A stretch of 64,000 nucleotides of DNA. It comes from Anniella stebbinsi (taxonomy: Eukaryota; Chordata; Lepidosauria; Squamata; Anniellidae). A model generated the notes under the pieces. It saw only the letters and a list, made by a program, of their open reading frames with translations, was not told where the DNA came from and searched no databases. The DNA is taken from contig JARDYH010000003.1 of the NCBI GenBank assembly GCA_029215795.1, positions 266,714,562 through 266,778,561 of the forward strand, read 5' to 3'. Below, one piece after another: positions 21,050 through 33,439 of the stretch. The translations under genes and the position numbers were made by a program. Each line of letters opens with the position of its first letter. Positions within the stretch are counted from its first letter, which is position 1.

Positions 21050-22335
21050 CAAGACTCTGGCTTCCAAGAAACAAATGTCACAGTCACAGTTCACACGTTT
21101 GGCTCTCAGCAAAAATTCACATGCCGAAAAAGGCCTTTCAGTAACTGTAGTGACCCTAGAAGCAACTACCGGTAAAAAACCACACTTTGAGATACCCTTT
21201 CCAGGCCTCTCCTTGCCTCAAGAAGAAAGTTACTCGTGTGGCGTCTCTTCTCTGACTCCAATGACAGCACAGAGTCACTCTGTTTTGTTGGTTGGTTGGC
21301 TTTTGTGAAAGAGAACAAGTAAATCTTTGCCTTGGCTCAGTTTCCTTGCTCCAGGGCTAGCGCCAGGTTTGAAGAAGGCATAAGCAAGGTGGCTTCTGCC
21401 CCACCTACCATGACTCCGATGGTCTGCTGCTGCAGCCATCTTATCAAAGATGGAGGGGTGGGCAGCGGTGCCCACAGTGAAAAGTCATTGGGTCAGGTGG
21501 TCGTGAGCAGGACAGACTGAGCAGCAAAGCGCCAGGCAAACCAGCTGCAGCAACCGCCACCATCTTCATTTTCACAGAATGCCTTTGGGTCCTACGTTGG
21601 GGCCCAGAGGCGTTGTGGGAAAATGTAGATGGCAGCAGCAACTGCAGCCGCGTCACTCAGCGTTTCTTGTCAGAGTGCGGGACCTTTTTTTTAAAAAAAA
21701 ATGTTTTATTAAAATTAAAAAGGTAGAAATTGAGGCCAGCAACAGGGGCAATGGTATCTTTAGCAGGCTACTGCTACAATGTCATGAAAGCAGGTGAGCT
21801 ATAGTGGCTATTTCTCTGCCTAAATGGAAGCATGTGGTTTCCTCATAGTTTCCATGATCAACACCAATAACTAACATTAGGTTCAAAACACAGTTAGTTT
21901 AACAAATTTTCAACCCACTTTCATTGCATCCTTGCTTTGCATGTAGACAAACACACAAGGTATCAAGGCCAGCATATAGAAAACCAAACAAATGCTGTTT
22001 TAATTCAGAGCCTGGCACGTCAGAATGGCTTTGTAAGTAGCCATTTGAAGTGAAGCAAGAACCACTTCCAGGCAACCAACAAGAATAGCTTTCATAAAGT
22101 GGAAATAAAAAAGCCAACATGAAATGCGGTTTCCCTTTTTAGAGCTTTGAATTTTCCACCAATGACGAACTTAATTCATATCAAACCGTGGTTTATACTA
22201 ACCAGTTTAGAAGCCAAGCAATGGCATGAGATTCAAAACATGCAGCCTGACTTGCAACTGCTTGTCTGCTTTTGTCTGCCATTATGTCTGTGTGATGCAG
22301 AGACCTCCAGAGGTAGAGAGAGAAAGCATAGAGAG
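21050..22335. other. Unassigned sequence
   Basis: An A/T-rich run at 21685-21725. No gene or repeat family is recognised. Confidence 0.45.
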
Positions 22336-22338
22336 TAA

Positions 22339-22553
22339 GGGCCTGTTCAGACAATATGCTAAGCCATAGTTAGGCCACAAACCCTTTTGCAGCAAATGGT
22401 TAGTGAGCATGTTTAAACTGTGATAGTGTAGTCACCATGGTTAGGAATGGTTCACATGACACACTAAGTCATGGTTAACATGACACTCTAAGCCATAATG
22501 TTTAGCTCAAAATGCTTAACCACTGTGGCTTAGCGTGTCATCTGAACAGGGTC
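22339..22553. mobile_element. MITE with GGGCCTGTTCAGA ends
   Basis: Left end GGGCCTGTTCAGACAATA and right end GTCATCTGAACAGGGTC are an inverted pair. Inside are alternating AAGCCATAGTTAG/CTAAGTCATGG and CTAAGCCATAAT motifs. The flanks TAA/AAC do not give a clean duplication. Single copy here, with related AACCATGGTT motifs in the next 100 bp. Confidence 0.65.
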
Positions 22554-22559
22554 AACCTA

Positions 22560-24145
22560 TGCTTTGTTAATTTGGGCATCACTACCAAACCTCAGTTAAC
22601 ACTAACCATGGTTTGCAAACTTACTTCAAACCATGGTTTCTGATCCTGGTTTATTAGTAATTAAAAAACAGTGGCCAAGTTCACAGCCTGGGTTCCAACT
22701 CTAGGTTGTTGGGAGAGAGTCAAACGAAGTTCCCGGCTTAGACATCATGATAGTGGACGTCAGGGACAGAGCATCCCTGGGTTCTTTAGCCCCTCCCACT
22801 GACAGGGGTGCCAAGTGGGAGTAATCCTCCATGACAAACAAGAGTTTTTTTAAAAAAACACCTGGATTTTACTGCATGCAAACCAAACCAGTCTGTCAGC
22901 TCAGAAATCACACCAAACTTTAATTCAGCCACCAGTGTGCTATAATTTCTGAATTCAGCCATAAACAAGCCGGTAAAATCTTTTGTGAGATAGTAACTTC
23001 TGTGGACTTTTTTCTGCAAGGCTCCTTGAGCTTTGTGTCTATAAGCGACTATGCAAAGAGAACACAGATGTTTGGGGGGAAGTGTAAACCTATGCATGTC
23101 TACTCAAACGTAAGCCCCATTCAGTTCAACAGGATATACGCCTTGGTAAGTGTGTATAGGGTTGCAGCCTATATTCTTAAAACTCGCCCTATTTATCCTA
23201 CAATATCAACATTCTTCTTTATTTAAAAAGCATAATAAACCAGTAATTCAAAGACCAGAAACTCCTTCACATTTCTGTCTGTCCAAATCGCTTTGGGGCA
23301 TTTGCAATCATCATAAAGGTGGTGCCATCTAAAGTGCTAAGACACAGAAGAGTTGAGGAAAAGCATCCCTTAGTCTGACTTCTTTTTTTAACTGGTCTAT
23401 TTCCATGTTACTGTCAACAGTTTCAAATAACATCAAGAAAGCCAACCATTCATACAGGAATGCTTATAAAAAAATATTTCATTATTGCCTGGGGGGGATG
23501 ACACCCCAAACCCACCCTTACATCGCAGCCTAGACATCCAATTAATGTAATTAAACCACTACCTGACGGTATTATCTCATTTAACTCCGGATCTGAGACC
23601 CTGAAAAGCACCTGCCTTTCTTTCTTTTTGCACGGCAACTGGCGGGCCACGTGATAAAACACAGCCATAAACGCGCTGGCTGAACTGAGCTGTTTAAAAA
23701 TAAATTAGCAAACTATAAAAATAAACAGTCACATACATATGTAGTCAATTATGAACTAACTCTAATTTTTGTGCTGAAATACTGTCTTTGACCTTACTCA
23801 TAAACAAGCACTATTAAAAAAACATAATATCGCAACAGACAGAAGGCCAGGGATTAAATGCTCAGCAAGCATAGCCGAATGCAAAATAAGGGATGAAAAG
23901 GAAGAACCGGGCGGACGGAGGAAAGGGGGGGGGCAGGCGGAAACTGAGGTGGAAAAATAGAAGGCTCTCTCTTTATTCGGTGCAGCAACCAACAATGACT
24001 CTGGGCTTTATGTTGATTAAAGCTACTTATGTTGGAAGAAGCAGAAAGGAAAAGACATTCCTGCTTGTCTGGGGTCTGGCATATTGCTGTTTCATTCACC
24101 CATATCAATGTTCTTTGACTTCATAGAGTGGGGGAGATTGCTCCT
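22560..24145. other. Mostly unassigned sequence
   Basis: 22590-22660 holds AACCATGGTT-type inverted motifs. The rest (22670-24145) has no feature I can name; it includes a G-run at 23923-23931. Confidence 0.45.
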
Positions 24146-24149
24146 CCAA

Positions 24150-24275
24150 GATGTTATTAACATTTATATACCGCCTTTTCCTGGTTGACAACTGGTTGGC
24201 CACTGTGTGAACACAGTGCTGCACGAGATGGACCCTTGGTCTGATCCAGCCCGGCTCTTTTTATGTCCTTAATGA
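24150..24275 (+). mobile_element. LINE 3' fragments (CR1-like end)
   Basis: TTTATATACCGCCTTTTCC is followed by GGCCACTGTGTGAACACAGTGC and GGACCCTTGGTCTGATCCAG. The second part is the squamate CR1 3' region that usually ends 'ctgatccagcagggctcttcttatgttctta'. Confidence 0.65.
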
Positions 24276-24647
24276 CATCATGAAACTCTCCATCCTAAAT
24301 TCCACTGACAGTTTCACACTTTTTTAAGTTTAAATAACAGCAATAATAATAAACAATACAACCAATGAACAGATAAAGCCAGAGGGTGAAAGGAGAAAAA
24401 CTAATAGCCCAACCGATATTCAACAAGCTAGGATGCCCAGCTGTCATTTCGGTTGCATAGCTGGGGCCATCCGATGACTGAGGAATGCATTATGGGCTCA
24501 CTTGCTACATTCATTGATCCTCACCCTCCATCTGTCTATACAAAGGTGCATGAGGTCCTATGAATACATGCGAGGTTCGCCAAGCACCACAGAGTTGAAG
24601 ACCCCTAACAACTATTGTGTTAGTTAAGTATTGAATGTCATGGTGGA

Positions 24648-24968
24648 GAGCCAACCTACACCCAAAAAAGAAAAGGAGACATGATAGCACTCTTCAAATA
24701 TAGAGGAGAGCCAGGATCTCTTCTCGAACATCCCAGAGTGCAGGACACAGAATAATGGGCTCAAATTACAGGAAGCCAGATTCCGGATGGACATCAGGAA
24801 AAACTTCCTGACTGTTAGAGCAACGCAGCGATGGAATTCAAGATGCAGCTGGGCAGCCATCCGTCAGGTATGTTTTAAAGCAAACTCCTGCATTGATTGG
24901 GGGGGGGGGGGGGGTGGACTTGATGGCCTTATGAATCCCTTCCAACTCTACGATTCTCTGATTCTATA
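24648..24968 (+). mobile_element. CR1 LINE 3' end
   Basis: GACATGATAGCACTCTTCAAATA, CATCAGGAAAAACTTCCTGACTG and CTTGATGGCCTTATGAATCC are hallmark CR1 3' segments (the end of the RT ORF and 3' UTR), ending in ATTCTCTGATTCTAT. It holds a G-run at 24900-24914. It is 5' truncated. Confidence 0.92.
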
Positions 24969-24969
24969 T

Positions 24970-25569
24970 TTTAAACAATGGGAAGAAATGCATGTTTACA
25001 CACACACACACACACAAAGAGAGAAAGTCTTCAAATGCAGAAAACAGCCTGATCGGCTTCATTACATAGCACTCTGCCTGAGGCTAACTCCTCTCCAGTG
25101 CTAAGACATACAGGCCCAGCAGTGCAGTCAATAACTACACAGAATCTGACATTTACACAAACAAGAAACGCTGCTAGTCACTGAGAGATAAACATCCTTA
25201 ACACACACATCTTTCAGAGGAACGCAACGGTGGGGTTATGTAACATCCAACGAAGTTGAAAGAGAGAGAGAGAGAGGACCTTACCAAAAATAACCAGGGC
25301 AGGCCACAAAACTTTGCGTATTTTTCAAAAGAGGGAGGAAGAGCAGAACACCGGTGAGGAAAACGGCAGAGAGACATGGTGGTGGGAGAGGTGTTTTTTT
25401 AGTGTTACCAGAAACATTGCAAAGGTTTAGAGGAAAGTGCCACTAATCTACTAAAACGGATAAGCAGGAACTTTAAAAGCAAAAACGAAGGTATTTTTTT
25501 TCAAGCCATGCAAATTCAGCCTGTGGAACTCACTGCTACAGGAAAATGCCTGGGCAAATGGCATGGCAT
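24970..25569. other. Unassigned sequence with short microsatellites
   Basis: (CA)n at 24999-25016 and (GA)n at about 25261-25276. Otherwise nothing recognised. Confidence 0.5.
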
Positions 25570-25660
25570 GGGCATAATTATATTCATTTATTTTTATAAC
25601 TCTACTTTCTACAATGAATTCAAAGCAGAGTACAATAGTAACCTTAAAAAGGGGGGGGGG
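25570..25660 (-). mobile_element. LINE 3'-end fragment, weak
   Basis: ATTCATTTATTTTTATAACTC followed by TTCAAAGCAGAGTACAATAG resembles the reverse complement of LINE 3' UTR ends. Short and tentative. Confidence 0.4.
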
Positions 25661-26192
25661 GAATTTGGTGATTCCATGGAGAACAAATCTCTTCAGGGTA
25701 CTAACCTAATTTTTTGGAAAGCAATGTTCCTCTAATACAGGGATGAGGAACCCAGGCCCACGGAGCCTCCTGCAAGGCCCCTCCCCAAAGCCTCACTACT
25801 CCCCAAATGACTTTATTTAACCCTTTTTGAAGACATACATTTCCAGGGCATCTGACTGCCCAGTATCTGAGGATAGACAGCTGTCCCAGATAGAACATTG
25901 GGGGAAAATTCATGTGTTCTGGGGAGCAATTCTCAGCCAAACCTGTTCCCCCCCCCACTTGATAATTCTATCCATTTTAGCCTCCCTGGGTGTCCCATTC
26001 CCACCACTATCCAACCTCAACCCACTGATGAATGCAAAGGGATTTTGGAAACTAGTTAGGAGTCTTTCAGCAACTGATTCAAGGGGATTAAAGAGAAAGG
26101 TTATCCACTCTTCAGCAACTAAAGACCAAGCATTCCTTTTCAGACTGGTGGGATTTTAGAGGGGAAATCCATTATAATATTTATAATAAATT

Positions 26193-26193
<1 letters not shown>

Positions 26194-26223
<30 letters not shown>
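26194..26223. repeat. (ATC)n microsatellite
   Basis: Ten ATC units. Confidence 0.95.
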
Positions 26224-26340
26224 TTGAAAGGAAACAAAACAAGATGCGGCAGAGAAAGAACACCTAAACAGAAGGTGATTAGAAGGTTTTGCTCTTTGTG
26301 GTACATTCCGGTTATCCATCGGTCCAAAGTTTCTGGATAC

Positions 26341-26442
26341 TCCCCAACCTGATGCTCTCCACATGTGCTTGGGCTACAGCTCCCATCATGCCAACTGGGG
26401 AAGATGGGAGTTGTAGTCCAAATGCATCCAGAAGGTGCCAAG
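26341..26442. mobile_element. Family E hairpin repeat
   Basis: CCCCAACCTGATGCTCTCCACATG ... CTACAGCTCCCATCATGCC faces GATGGGAGTTGTAGTCC ... CATCCAGAAGGTGCC. This is a clear foldback of about 100 bp. Confidence 0.75.
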
Positions 26443-26676
26443 ATGGAGGAGCTTGCTCCAGTTATCTGTCATTGCAAGCCTATGTCTGTTGACTCAGAAA
26501 TACATCTCACGGAGTTACGGCGTTGCAGCTCAAGGCCCGCACTGAATCTACAATACCCATGCTCCCCACTTTCAGCTGTGCAACAGCCATGCTCCCGGCA
26601 AGGGGTTTTTGAATTTCCACAGAAACCTTCATATGAAGTTTCCTTATCCTGAGCCAGCCCACAGGTCTGCCTAATA

Positions 26677-27015
26677 CAGGGGTGTTGAACTTCTTTTCTG
26701 TCCGACGGCTAAATTCAGTTTTGGAGAAGTTCTCATGGGCTGCGTTCCAGTGGTGCGAAGGAGCAAAGGCAAAAGAGGCAAAGCCCAAAATACAAAAAGT
26801 GTCTGCATAGTTTAGCTTAAAAACCCTTGGTTCAAATAACAAAGCCTTAGGAGACGCATGTCACGTTTTAGAATGGGGGGGGGACACAAAAGCTGGGAAA
26901 ACCATCATCAGTCAGGGGAAAAAGGTGACGTGGTCATGTGGGGAGCCCCAGAGGGCCGGATGGGGACCCCAGCCAGACTGGATTTGGCCCATGGGTTGGA
27001 GGTTTGACACCCATG
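26677..27015. mobile_element. hAT-like non-autonomous element (CAGGGGTG ends)
   Basis: A 339-bp element starting CAGGGGTGTTGAACTTCTTT and ending GGAGGTTTGACACCCATG. CAGGGGTG-type termini are typical of hAT/Charlie elements. The flanks GCCTAATA (26669-26676) and ATCTAACA (27016-27023) agree at five of eight positions, compatible with an old 8-bp duplication. No coding frame of hAT transposase is seen. Confidence 0.75.
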
Positions 27016-27902
27016 ATCTAACACCATATTGGCTACTCTGAGCGGAAGCAGCTCCGCACGGTTCTTTCCAGACATTGTGCCAGCGATCTTTACAAGTTCG
27101 AGATGCTGAGCATAACACTTGATCCTTAAGCAATCAATACACTTTTTTTAAATTGGCAAATGATGTATGAATTTGAAATAATGCACAACCAGAGAAAGCC
27201 CCCCCCCCCGCACACTCACCCCACACACACCTCCAGCGTGAAAATCATTCTGAATACGTTCAAATGAAGGAGATGCCAACTCAAACCATGCAGGGAATCG
27301 TTTGGATTGTCCTCATATTTCCTCCTCCCCCTCAAAAAAAAAAGGTTTAAGAGGAAAAGGCAGAAAACTGCACAATGGATTTTAATTGGTCACAGTAAGA
27401 GCCCTCAGTCTGGAAGCACCCCGGTTTGAGAATTTGGTTCAATGGCAAACTACAGTCTATTCAAACCAAAGCTTGCTGGGTTTGGATAAAACAGAAAGTT
27501 CCGGCTTTCCCACTAATTAGAGGCAGAGGCGTCTAATCAGCTGCTACACACACACTCACTGCCCCTTGATACGTGAGTATGGGGGAGGAGAACGCACATT
27601 CTTGTGGCTCATATTCAATCTCTCAAATTATGATGTGGAGGACCATCACGTGCAGCCTGGTTAGACGGCTGCGGGCAAGAATATTGCTCCAGTTAAGTTC
27701 CAGCTTTTCACTCCGTATGATGACTTTCCTTTCGATTTTAAACCTTTTTGCAAGTATCCTCCACACATGGGCAAAGATGTGGAGGCTGGCGTGGGGCTGA
27801 GGCTCCTGGACCCCCACCCCTCCAACGTTGAGAGCCATGCTAGCCACACCCACCCGACATCCACATCTTAAGCGCTGTTATCTAATAATGTAGTAATAAT
27901 AT

Positions 27903-28192
27903 ATTTAGTTAGTTAGTTAGTTTATTACATTTGTATACCGCCCCATAGCCAAAGCTCTTTGGGCAGTTTACATAAGATTAAAACAATTAAAAACAATACA
28001 AAAATTTAAACAGCAAAAACGTACAATATACGCATAATATACACATACATTTAAAACCACTGTAATAACTTTAAAAAGGTATAAGCCAACAAAACAAAAC
28101 AAACCCAGGCTCTTCAGATATTGCTAAATGCCTGAGAGAAGAGGAAGGTCTTGACCTAGCACCAAAAAGATAACAATGTTGGCGCCAGGCGG
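27903..28192 (-). mobile_element. LINE 3' end (L2/CR1-like)
   Basis: Begins with a (TTAG)n tail (27906-27924), then TTTGTATACCGCCCCATAGCC and CTCTTTGGGCAGTTTACATAAG: the reverse complement of a squamate LINE 3' UTR. Coding-side remnants (CTGAGAGAAGAGGAAGGTCTTGACC) follow. Confidence 0.75.
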
Positions 28193-28300
28193 GCCTCTCC
28201 CTCCGGATCGAGGCAGGGAACAACATCAGTACAACAATATAAAATACATAAAACTGATTAAAAGCATATAAAAATACATTATTAAAATCCTACACATGAA
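28193..28300 (-). mobile_element. L2-clade LINE 3' UTR fragment
   Basis: CTCCGGATCGAGGCAGGGAAC and TACATAAAACTGATTAAAAG match the 3' UTR of the L2 copies at 40380 and 49420. It abuts the previous LINE at a shared CCTCTCC, which may be the junction. Confidence 0.7.
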
Positions 28301-28469
28301 TGGCTGCACCTGATCACACAGGGCAGGGTTCCCCAGATGGCCACACCCCCTTTCCCTGGCTCCATCCCCTTTCCTTGACCACCATTCATTTGATAGTTTT
28401 CCTGGTTTTGCATGTTTTTCACCCTAGTCTTAAAGGCTAAAATGCCTCTCCTGAGGCTTAGTTACTGGC

Positions 28470-28471
<2 letters not shown>

Positions 28472-28511
<40 letters not shown>

Positions 28512-28512
28512 T
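28472..28512. repeat. (ATT)n microsatellite
   Basis: About thirteen ATT units. Confidence 0.96.
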
Positions 28513-28514
28513 AA

Positions 28515-29250
28515 GATAAAATATGCTGGGGTTTCTTGGTATTTTGAGACCATGGCCATTGCCTAGGGCCACACTCTATTTTGCCTTCAGCCCCTGCCCA
28601 CCACTAGAACTTTTCCAGAATTGAATTTGTCCCACCTCTGACGCCGTAGGTCCCAACTGTGTGAAACATTTACATCTGAGAAGTCTCCTTTACAGATACC
28701 GTGGGCAGGACTGGCAGGCAATATCTTGCTGTGCCTCCATGATTAGCCATGTCTTTGAAGGTTAACACCTGAATAGGGCTTCAAAACATTTTACCTTCCT
28801 GATCCTCAATCCAGATATTGACCTGTAGAGTGGAGCGAGGGTGGTAGATTTTTATGCTGTGTATCTCAATATTTCAACACATTTGTGTTTTGTGGAAAGT
28901 TGCAGCTTCCCATAATCTCAGGAAAGGGTGGGGCAAAGCTCCAAATCAATACATAGAATTGTTGATTTGATCTTTTAGCCTGTGGCTAAAAGCCTGACGC
29001 AGACTCCATTGAAACCAATTACTGTTTTGGATTTGCTGCAGAGTTAATGCTGGCCATTTAGCGAACGATGCAGCGTGAAGGTTCAAATGCAGATGCCAAT
29101 GGTCAAACCTGGACTCCAGGATTGGAGAACAAAATGGAAATCTCTTTCCAAATACCGTAACTGTTAAGGTGCTCCTCAAATTAATCCCTCGTTATGATGG
29201 TGAACGGGGAAGGAGAGGCTTTATATATGTAAGGGCAGCACGGGGAACAC
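28515..29250. other. Unassigned sequence
   Basis: No element or gene recognised. Confidence 0.45.
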
Positions 29251-29254
29251 ACAG

Positions 29255-29385
29255 CATCTCCCCTTCCATGTGGGATCCCTAGCAGCAAGGGATGGGCCAT
29301 TCAGACTCAGCACTGGGGAGCAGCATTTGTCCCTTACTAACACAGCATCTGGCCCAGAAGAGCTCCTCTTATGTTCTTAAAAGAA
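29255..29385 (+). mobile_element. CR1-like LINE 3' end, decayed
   Basis: CACAGCATCTGGCCCAGAAGAGCTCCTCTTATGTTCTTA keeps the end signature of the family; upstream sequence is too decayed for borders. Confidence 0.5.
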
Positions 29386-29389
29386 CATA

Positions 29390-29795
29390 GAACATGGATG
29401 GACAAATCAGACCATTTCAGTTTCTCTCTGTTTATCATTTTTCCAATTTTAACTTCATCTTGAACTTTGCCATTTTTGTTTAATGAAAACATGAAAAATT
29501 GGCATGAAAATCCATAAGCATTTTTATACGCATTTCTCCTAACACATCCATTTTTGCCTGATCAACACATTATTTTGTATGTGGCTTTACTAATGTAGTG
29601 CATACAGAACAGTATTTTGTCTAATATACGCATTTTTACAGGCATTATTTTTATTGGAGATCTCCATTGCAAAATTCGGAAAAGTGTGAATTTCGACAGA
29701 TAACTGAGTTTCTGTTTGTGTTTTGGCTTGGGCGTGAGGAATTCGGTAAGTTCACATCAAAATGCAAGCTGAATGAATTTCCTATCCCTACATAG
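29390..29795 (-). repeat. Possible ancient dispersed repeat, AT-rich
   Basis: Repeated ATACGCATTT / GCATTTTTA motifs (29525, 29630) and a GCAAAATTCGGAAAAGTG ... CACATCAAAATGCAAGC tract look like an old dispersed element. I cannot name the family, and no other copy is evident in this window. Confidence 0.35.
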
Positions 29796-31855
29796 AACAA
29801 ATCCCCACAAATCTGGTTCCAAACATCACTGGCCCCTCACTTACTCATGATCAGCACAAGAACACCCTCCTCTGAGTTCTCAGTAAACTGAAGGGGATGG
29901 AAGGCATCTTCTCTCTGTGCTGAGGTTTGGAGGAGGTATGAAACATCAGGAATCACTTGCACTGTTCAGACAATACTGTTTCTACATTCTCCACACTCCA
30001 GTGTGAGTGAAAGAAAATCCCCACTTCCCCGAGTCCTCTATGCAGGGCTTGGAGAAGGAGGACGCTGATGAAAATTTGTGGACAACAAAGAAGAGGGCCC
30101 AAACAAAGGCACCTCTTGCACACTTATCACATTTATATCTGGATTTTATGGACACAAAGGTGTCAACAGCTCATCAGCATGACACCTCCCTTCTCCTAGA
30201 CTTGGTAACACCTAGATTTATCATTGCTCGTTTTAACATAGAACAGCTTTCACTCTTGTTGATGTTTGGTTTCGCTGTGTTTACATATCGGCTGGATTTC
30301 GTTATGGCTTTTAGACATCATTTTGATGCACTTTAGACATCATTTTGAAGCATATTTTGATTATATGATCCGATTTAAGATTATGCTGTACACTAATCTA
30401 CATACTTTTAGTAGGAGAATAAACGTATTATATTATTATTGTCACAATTCAAAAACCTAAGGCAAAAAATATCAAGCAATCAGTGTAGATTACAACAAAA
30501 CCGTCCCTTTTTAAAACTAGACTTTCTGTTTCTGCACCTTTCTGCATGTAATGCATGAAGCGTGCTGTTTGGGGGCTTCTCTTGCAAGGAAAGCAACTAA
30601 TACAATTTAGACGAAAGTGAAATAAACAGGCACAAACCACAGCAATCTCCTGTACAACGCCCCATGAAATGGATGGATTGTTCTCCTCCAGTGGTTCTGT
30701 ACATCTGGATCAGCAGCGCTTCCCCTTCCCCTCCCCCCTTTTCAATTTTCTACCATCCAGCTTCCTGCCACCTCTACCACACACACATACACACCCCACA
30801 AAGCAGTGTGTAAGCTTGTAAGAATATGGTCTGTGTTAAGTGATGATAAGGAGTATAAGAGGGGGCAGAGAGGAAACACAAGGCCATTTTCCACAGCGCC
30901 CATCTGCTCTGCCTCCGATAAAACACCTAAAAGCTACCATTCACGCAGGCTTCAAGTGCTAATGGCTTGCTTGTTAACATGCTTCATAATGCTAATATTT
31001 TGTCTCCGATTCTGACAGTTCTCCTTCTACTTAACAGGAGCTTTAATGTGCATTTGAAACTGAAAGCTTTTAAAAGAACTCCAGTCTATATGAATGCCAG
31101 GTATCACCTTACCTGCTGCATGGATTCGGAAGAACCTCCCTTTCTCCCCACCCTAACCCAATACAGTCCGTTCTCCTTCTACACAAAAGACAGCAGTTAA
31201 GTAATAATATTCTAAACTAAACTATGCACTGAATATGTGATCACATTTAAGTGCCTGAACTGTTGCTTTTTCTAAACAACAGCCCAGGGTGGAGGGAGCG
31301 AAGCGTGACAGAGGCAAGGGGGAAGTTAAACCTCCCTCCCCACACATTGGAGTCCTAATCCTGATGGAGGGGGCTCTGCATGCTGCTATTTAACAAAGAC
31401 GGAACAAACATGTTAAGTGCAGCCATGAATTTAATACAGTGTGTAGTTTGGCCCTCCACGTTGATATCACACTTCAGCATACTCAAAAGGACGTTGTCAG
31501 AGCCTGCCTTGCAACAACAAGGTAAACTAGTATTACTATCCCCATTTCACAGATGGAGAGGAATGACTGAGGCAGACGGAGCATGCTACCTACCAGTCGT
31601 TGGGCGTGGGGTAAGGAGGGTAGAGCCGCAGCTGGAGAAGGCTACTGTCATCATGCCCTGTGTGCTGGTTTCCTGGGCATTTGGGGGCACAGTTGCACTG
31701 ATCATGTATAAGGGATCTGTTACCTCTGCCCTAGCTGGCTACGAACCAAGTCACATGTGGAAAAATGCCACAGTACACACATCCCCTGGGACTGCACAAC
31801 TTCAGAATGCCAGTGTGTTACAGCAGATTGGAGGAATACATGTGATGGAAGTCAG
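29796..31855. other. Unassigned sequence
   Basis: Frames of up to 160 codons (31380-31862) show no known motif. ATCCCCATTTCACAGATGG at about 31538-31556 resembles an old L2/MIR-type fragment. Nothing else is supported. Confidence 0.4.
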
Positions 31856-31871
31856 GCGATGATAGATAGAT

Positions 31872-31925
<54 letters not shown>

Positions 31926-31940
31926 GATAGATGATAGATA
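31856..31940. repeat. (GATA)n microsatellite
   Basis: About eighteen GATA units with a few TGATA/GAGATA interruptions. GATA arrays (Bkm-like) are common in squamates and often enriched on sex chromosomes; location cannot be judged from the window. Confidence 0.97.
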
Positions 31941-31986
31941 TTTAGATATTTCTGGTTACATAAGTCGAGTGTTACATTTTCTTTTA

Positions 31987-32011
31987 CACACACACACACA
32001 CATATATATAT
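31987..32011. repeat. (CA)n(TA)n microsatellite
   Basis: A CA array passing into TATATATATA. Confidence 0.93.
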
Positions 32012-32029
32012 ACATTCCTTGACAGTTCG

Positions 32030-32352
32030 GAAAAGAATTACAAGTTTCTTATTACAAATTTCTATTTGGATTGGAAAATAATTGTCAAGCATTGCCAACT
32101 TCCTATCTACTTCAAATATCTATATATGGTAGAGGGAGTAATCTCTCCCCTTCATCTTTGTTCGTAAAATCAATGAACTTACACCATATCTTCTTAAATT
32201 TATCCTCAATTAATTGTCCTCGCACTTTCCTCACTTTCTCTGTCAATTTTTCCAGAAGAGCAATTTGCCAAACCCTTTGGTACCAATTATCAACGTGAAG
32301 CCCTTTGCCATCTTTCCAGTGCTTGGCAATCAGCCATCTTGCCGCCAATAAT
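32030..32352 (-). mobile_element. L1 ORF2 C-terminal / 3' remnant
   Basis: On the minus strand, 32348-32112 encodes LIAKHWKDGKGLHVDNWYQ and then VWQIALLEKLTEK. It aligns with LIAKNWKGQ...WYKEIWDMAL...KLT of the L1 at 54780-54870 on the plus strand. It is the extreme C-terminus of ORF2 from a different L1 lineage, 5' truncated, with the GATA and CA/TA arrays just beyond its 3' side. Confidence 0.8.
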
Positions 32353-32555
32353 GGATGGCTGATTAAACCCTTATCTGATGGAAATCAGTAAATAAATGTT
32401 TGCAGTGTTCTGACACACCAGAAACTCCCTGCCTGAAGAAAATTAGCATTTCAGGGAAACGGCTTCAAGCCTACACCTTCCTCTGCCATGCAATTTTTTA
32501 AAAGTCTGCAGATTTTGATGTGCGGGAGCACTAAACTTCTGAAGTGGGAGAGCCC

Positions 32556-32598
<43 letters not shown>

Positions 32599-33435
32599 GC
32601 AGCCAAACTCAACTAAAAAGGTTCAAAAAGTGACACAGGCATGTGGGGTTCGCTGTACTCCTGACGAATTAAGTGCCCATGGCATCCTTACAACCATATT
32701 CGATACCAATGTCACCATAGCAATGAATGACATATCCAAGCACATATTCTCAGGTACGAAATGGTGTGTTTTGAGGGCTTGGAAAACATGGTATTCCCAC
32801 TGCAAAAAAGCAACCTTGAGGGACGATGAGCAAAAGTGTGCAACAACTGAGAACCACTAACGCACATTCCCAGCACAGTTCACTGATCTCATGGAAAGGT
32901 CCACAGATCACAGGTTTTCAAGCTGTGTTGCAGGGACCGCTGCCATTCCCTGAAAGCTTATTGGAAGATCCTCGGTGAGAGGCTCAGTAATGGTGGGCAA
33001 GTTGCCCTGACAGACTGCGTGCTTGCTACTACCTGTCTTCCTGTACAATGAACAACAGCAGGGGGGTTCTGGACAGGCCCAGCGAGAGCACCCATCATGG
33101 CTGGGCAAATGTCCATGGGCCATCATTAGAGGGGAGACGCACCATGACCGACAACCAACCTGTTCCCCCAACAAAGTTGTAACTTGCTTTTTTGTTTCAT
33201 TGTCCAGTAATTAACGCACTAGGCAATGCAGCTACAGCCACTATTCACCATCCTTTTCCCCGATATCTCTGGGTTCTGCCCTAAAATGGACATTTGGGAG
33301 GGTTCCAGAAGCATTAGGGGAAAGGGGTAGCATCCATGAAGAAGTGCCTCTGTTTGCGCTACCTTGCAAAAGGGTTCCCTCAAGGTAGACATTTCAGAAA
33401 TAGCTGCCGCAGAGGATAAGGAAAGCTCCTTGGTG
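32353..33435. other. Unassigned sequence with (AT)n array
   Basis: (AT)n at 32558-32595. The remaining sequence has no recognised feature. Confidence 0.5.
32558..32595. repeat. (AT)n microsatellite
   Basis: About nineteen AT units; a perfect palindrome able to extrude a cruciform. Confidence 0.96.
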
Positions 33436-33439
33436 AATT

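Noticed and set aside
31380..31862. 160-codon open frame as a gene
   Set aside because: No recognisable motif; runs into the GATA array; composition is unremarkable.
31802..32098. Frame rich in Y-L-S-I repeats
   Set aside because: Translation of the GATA microsatellite.
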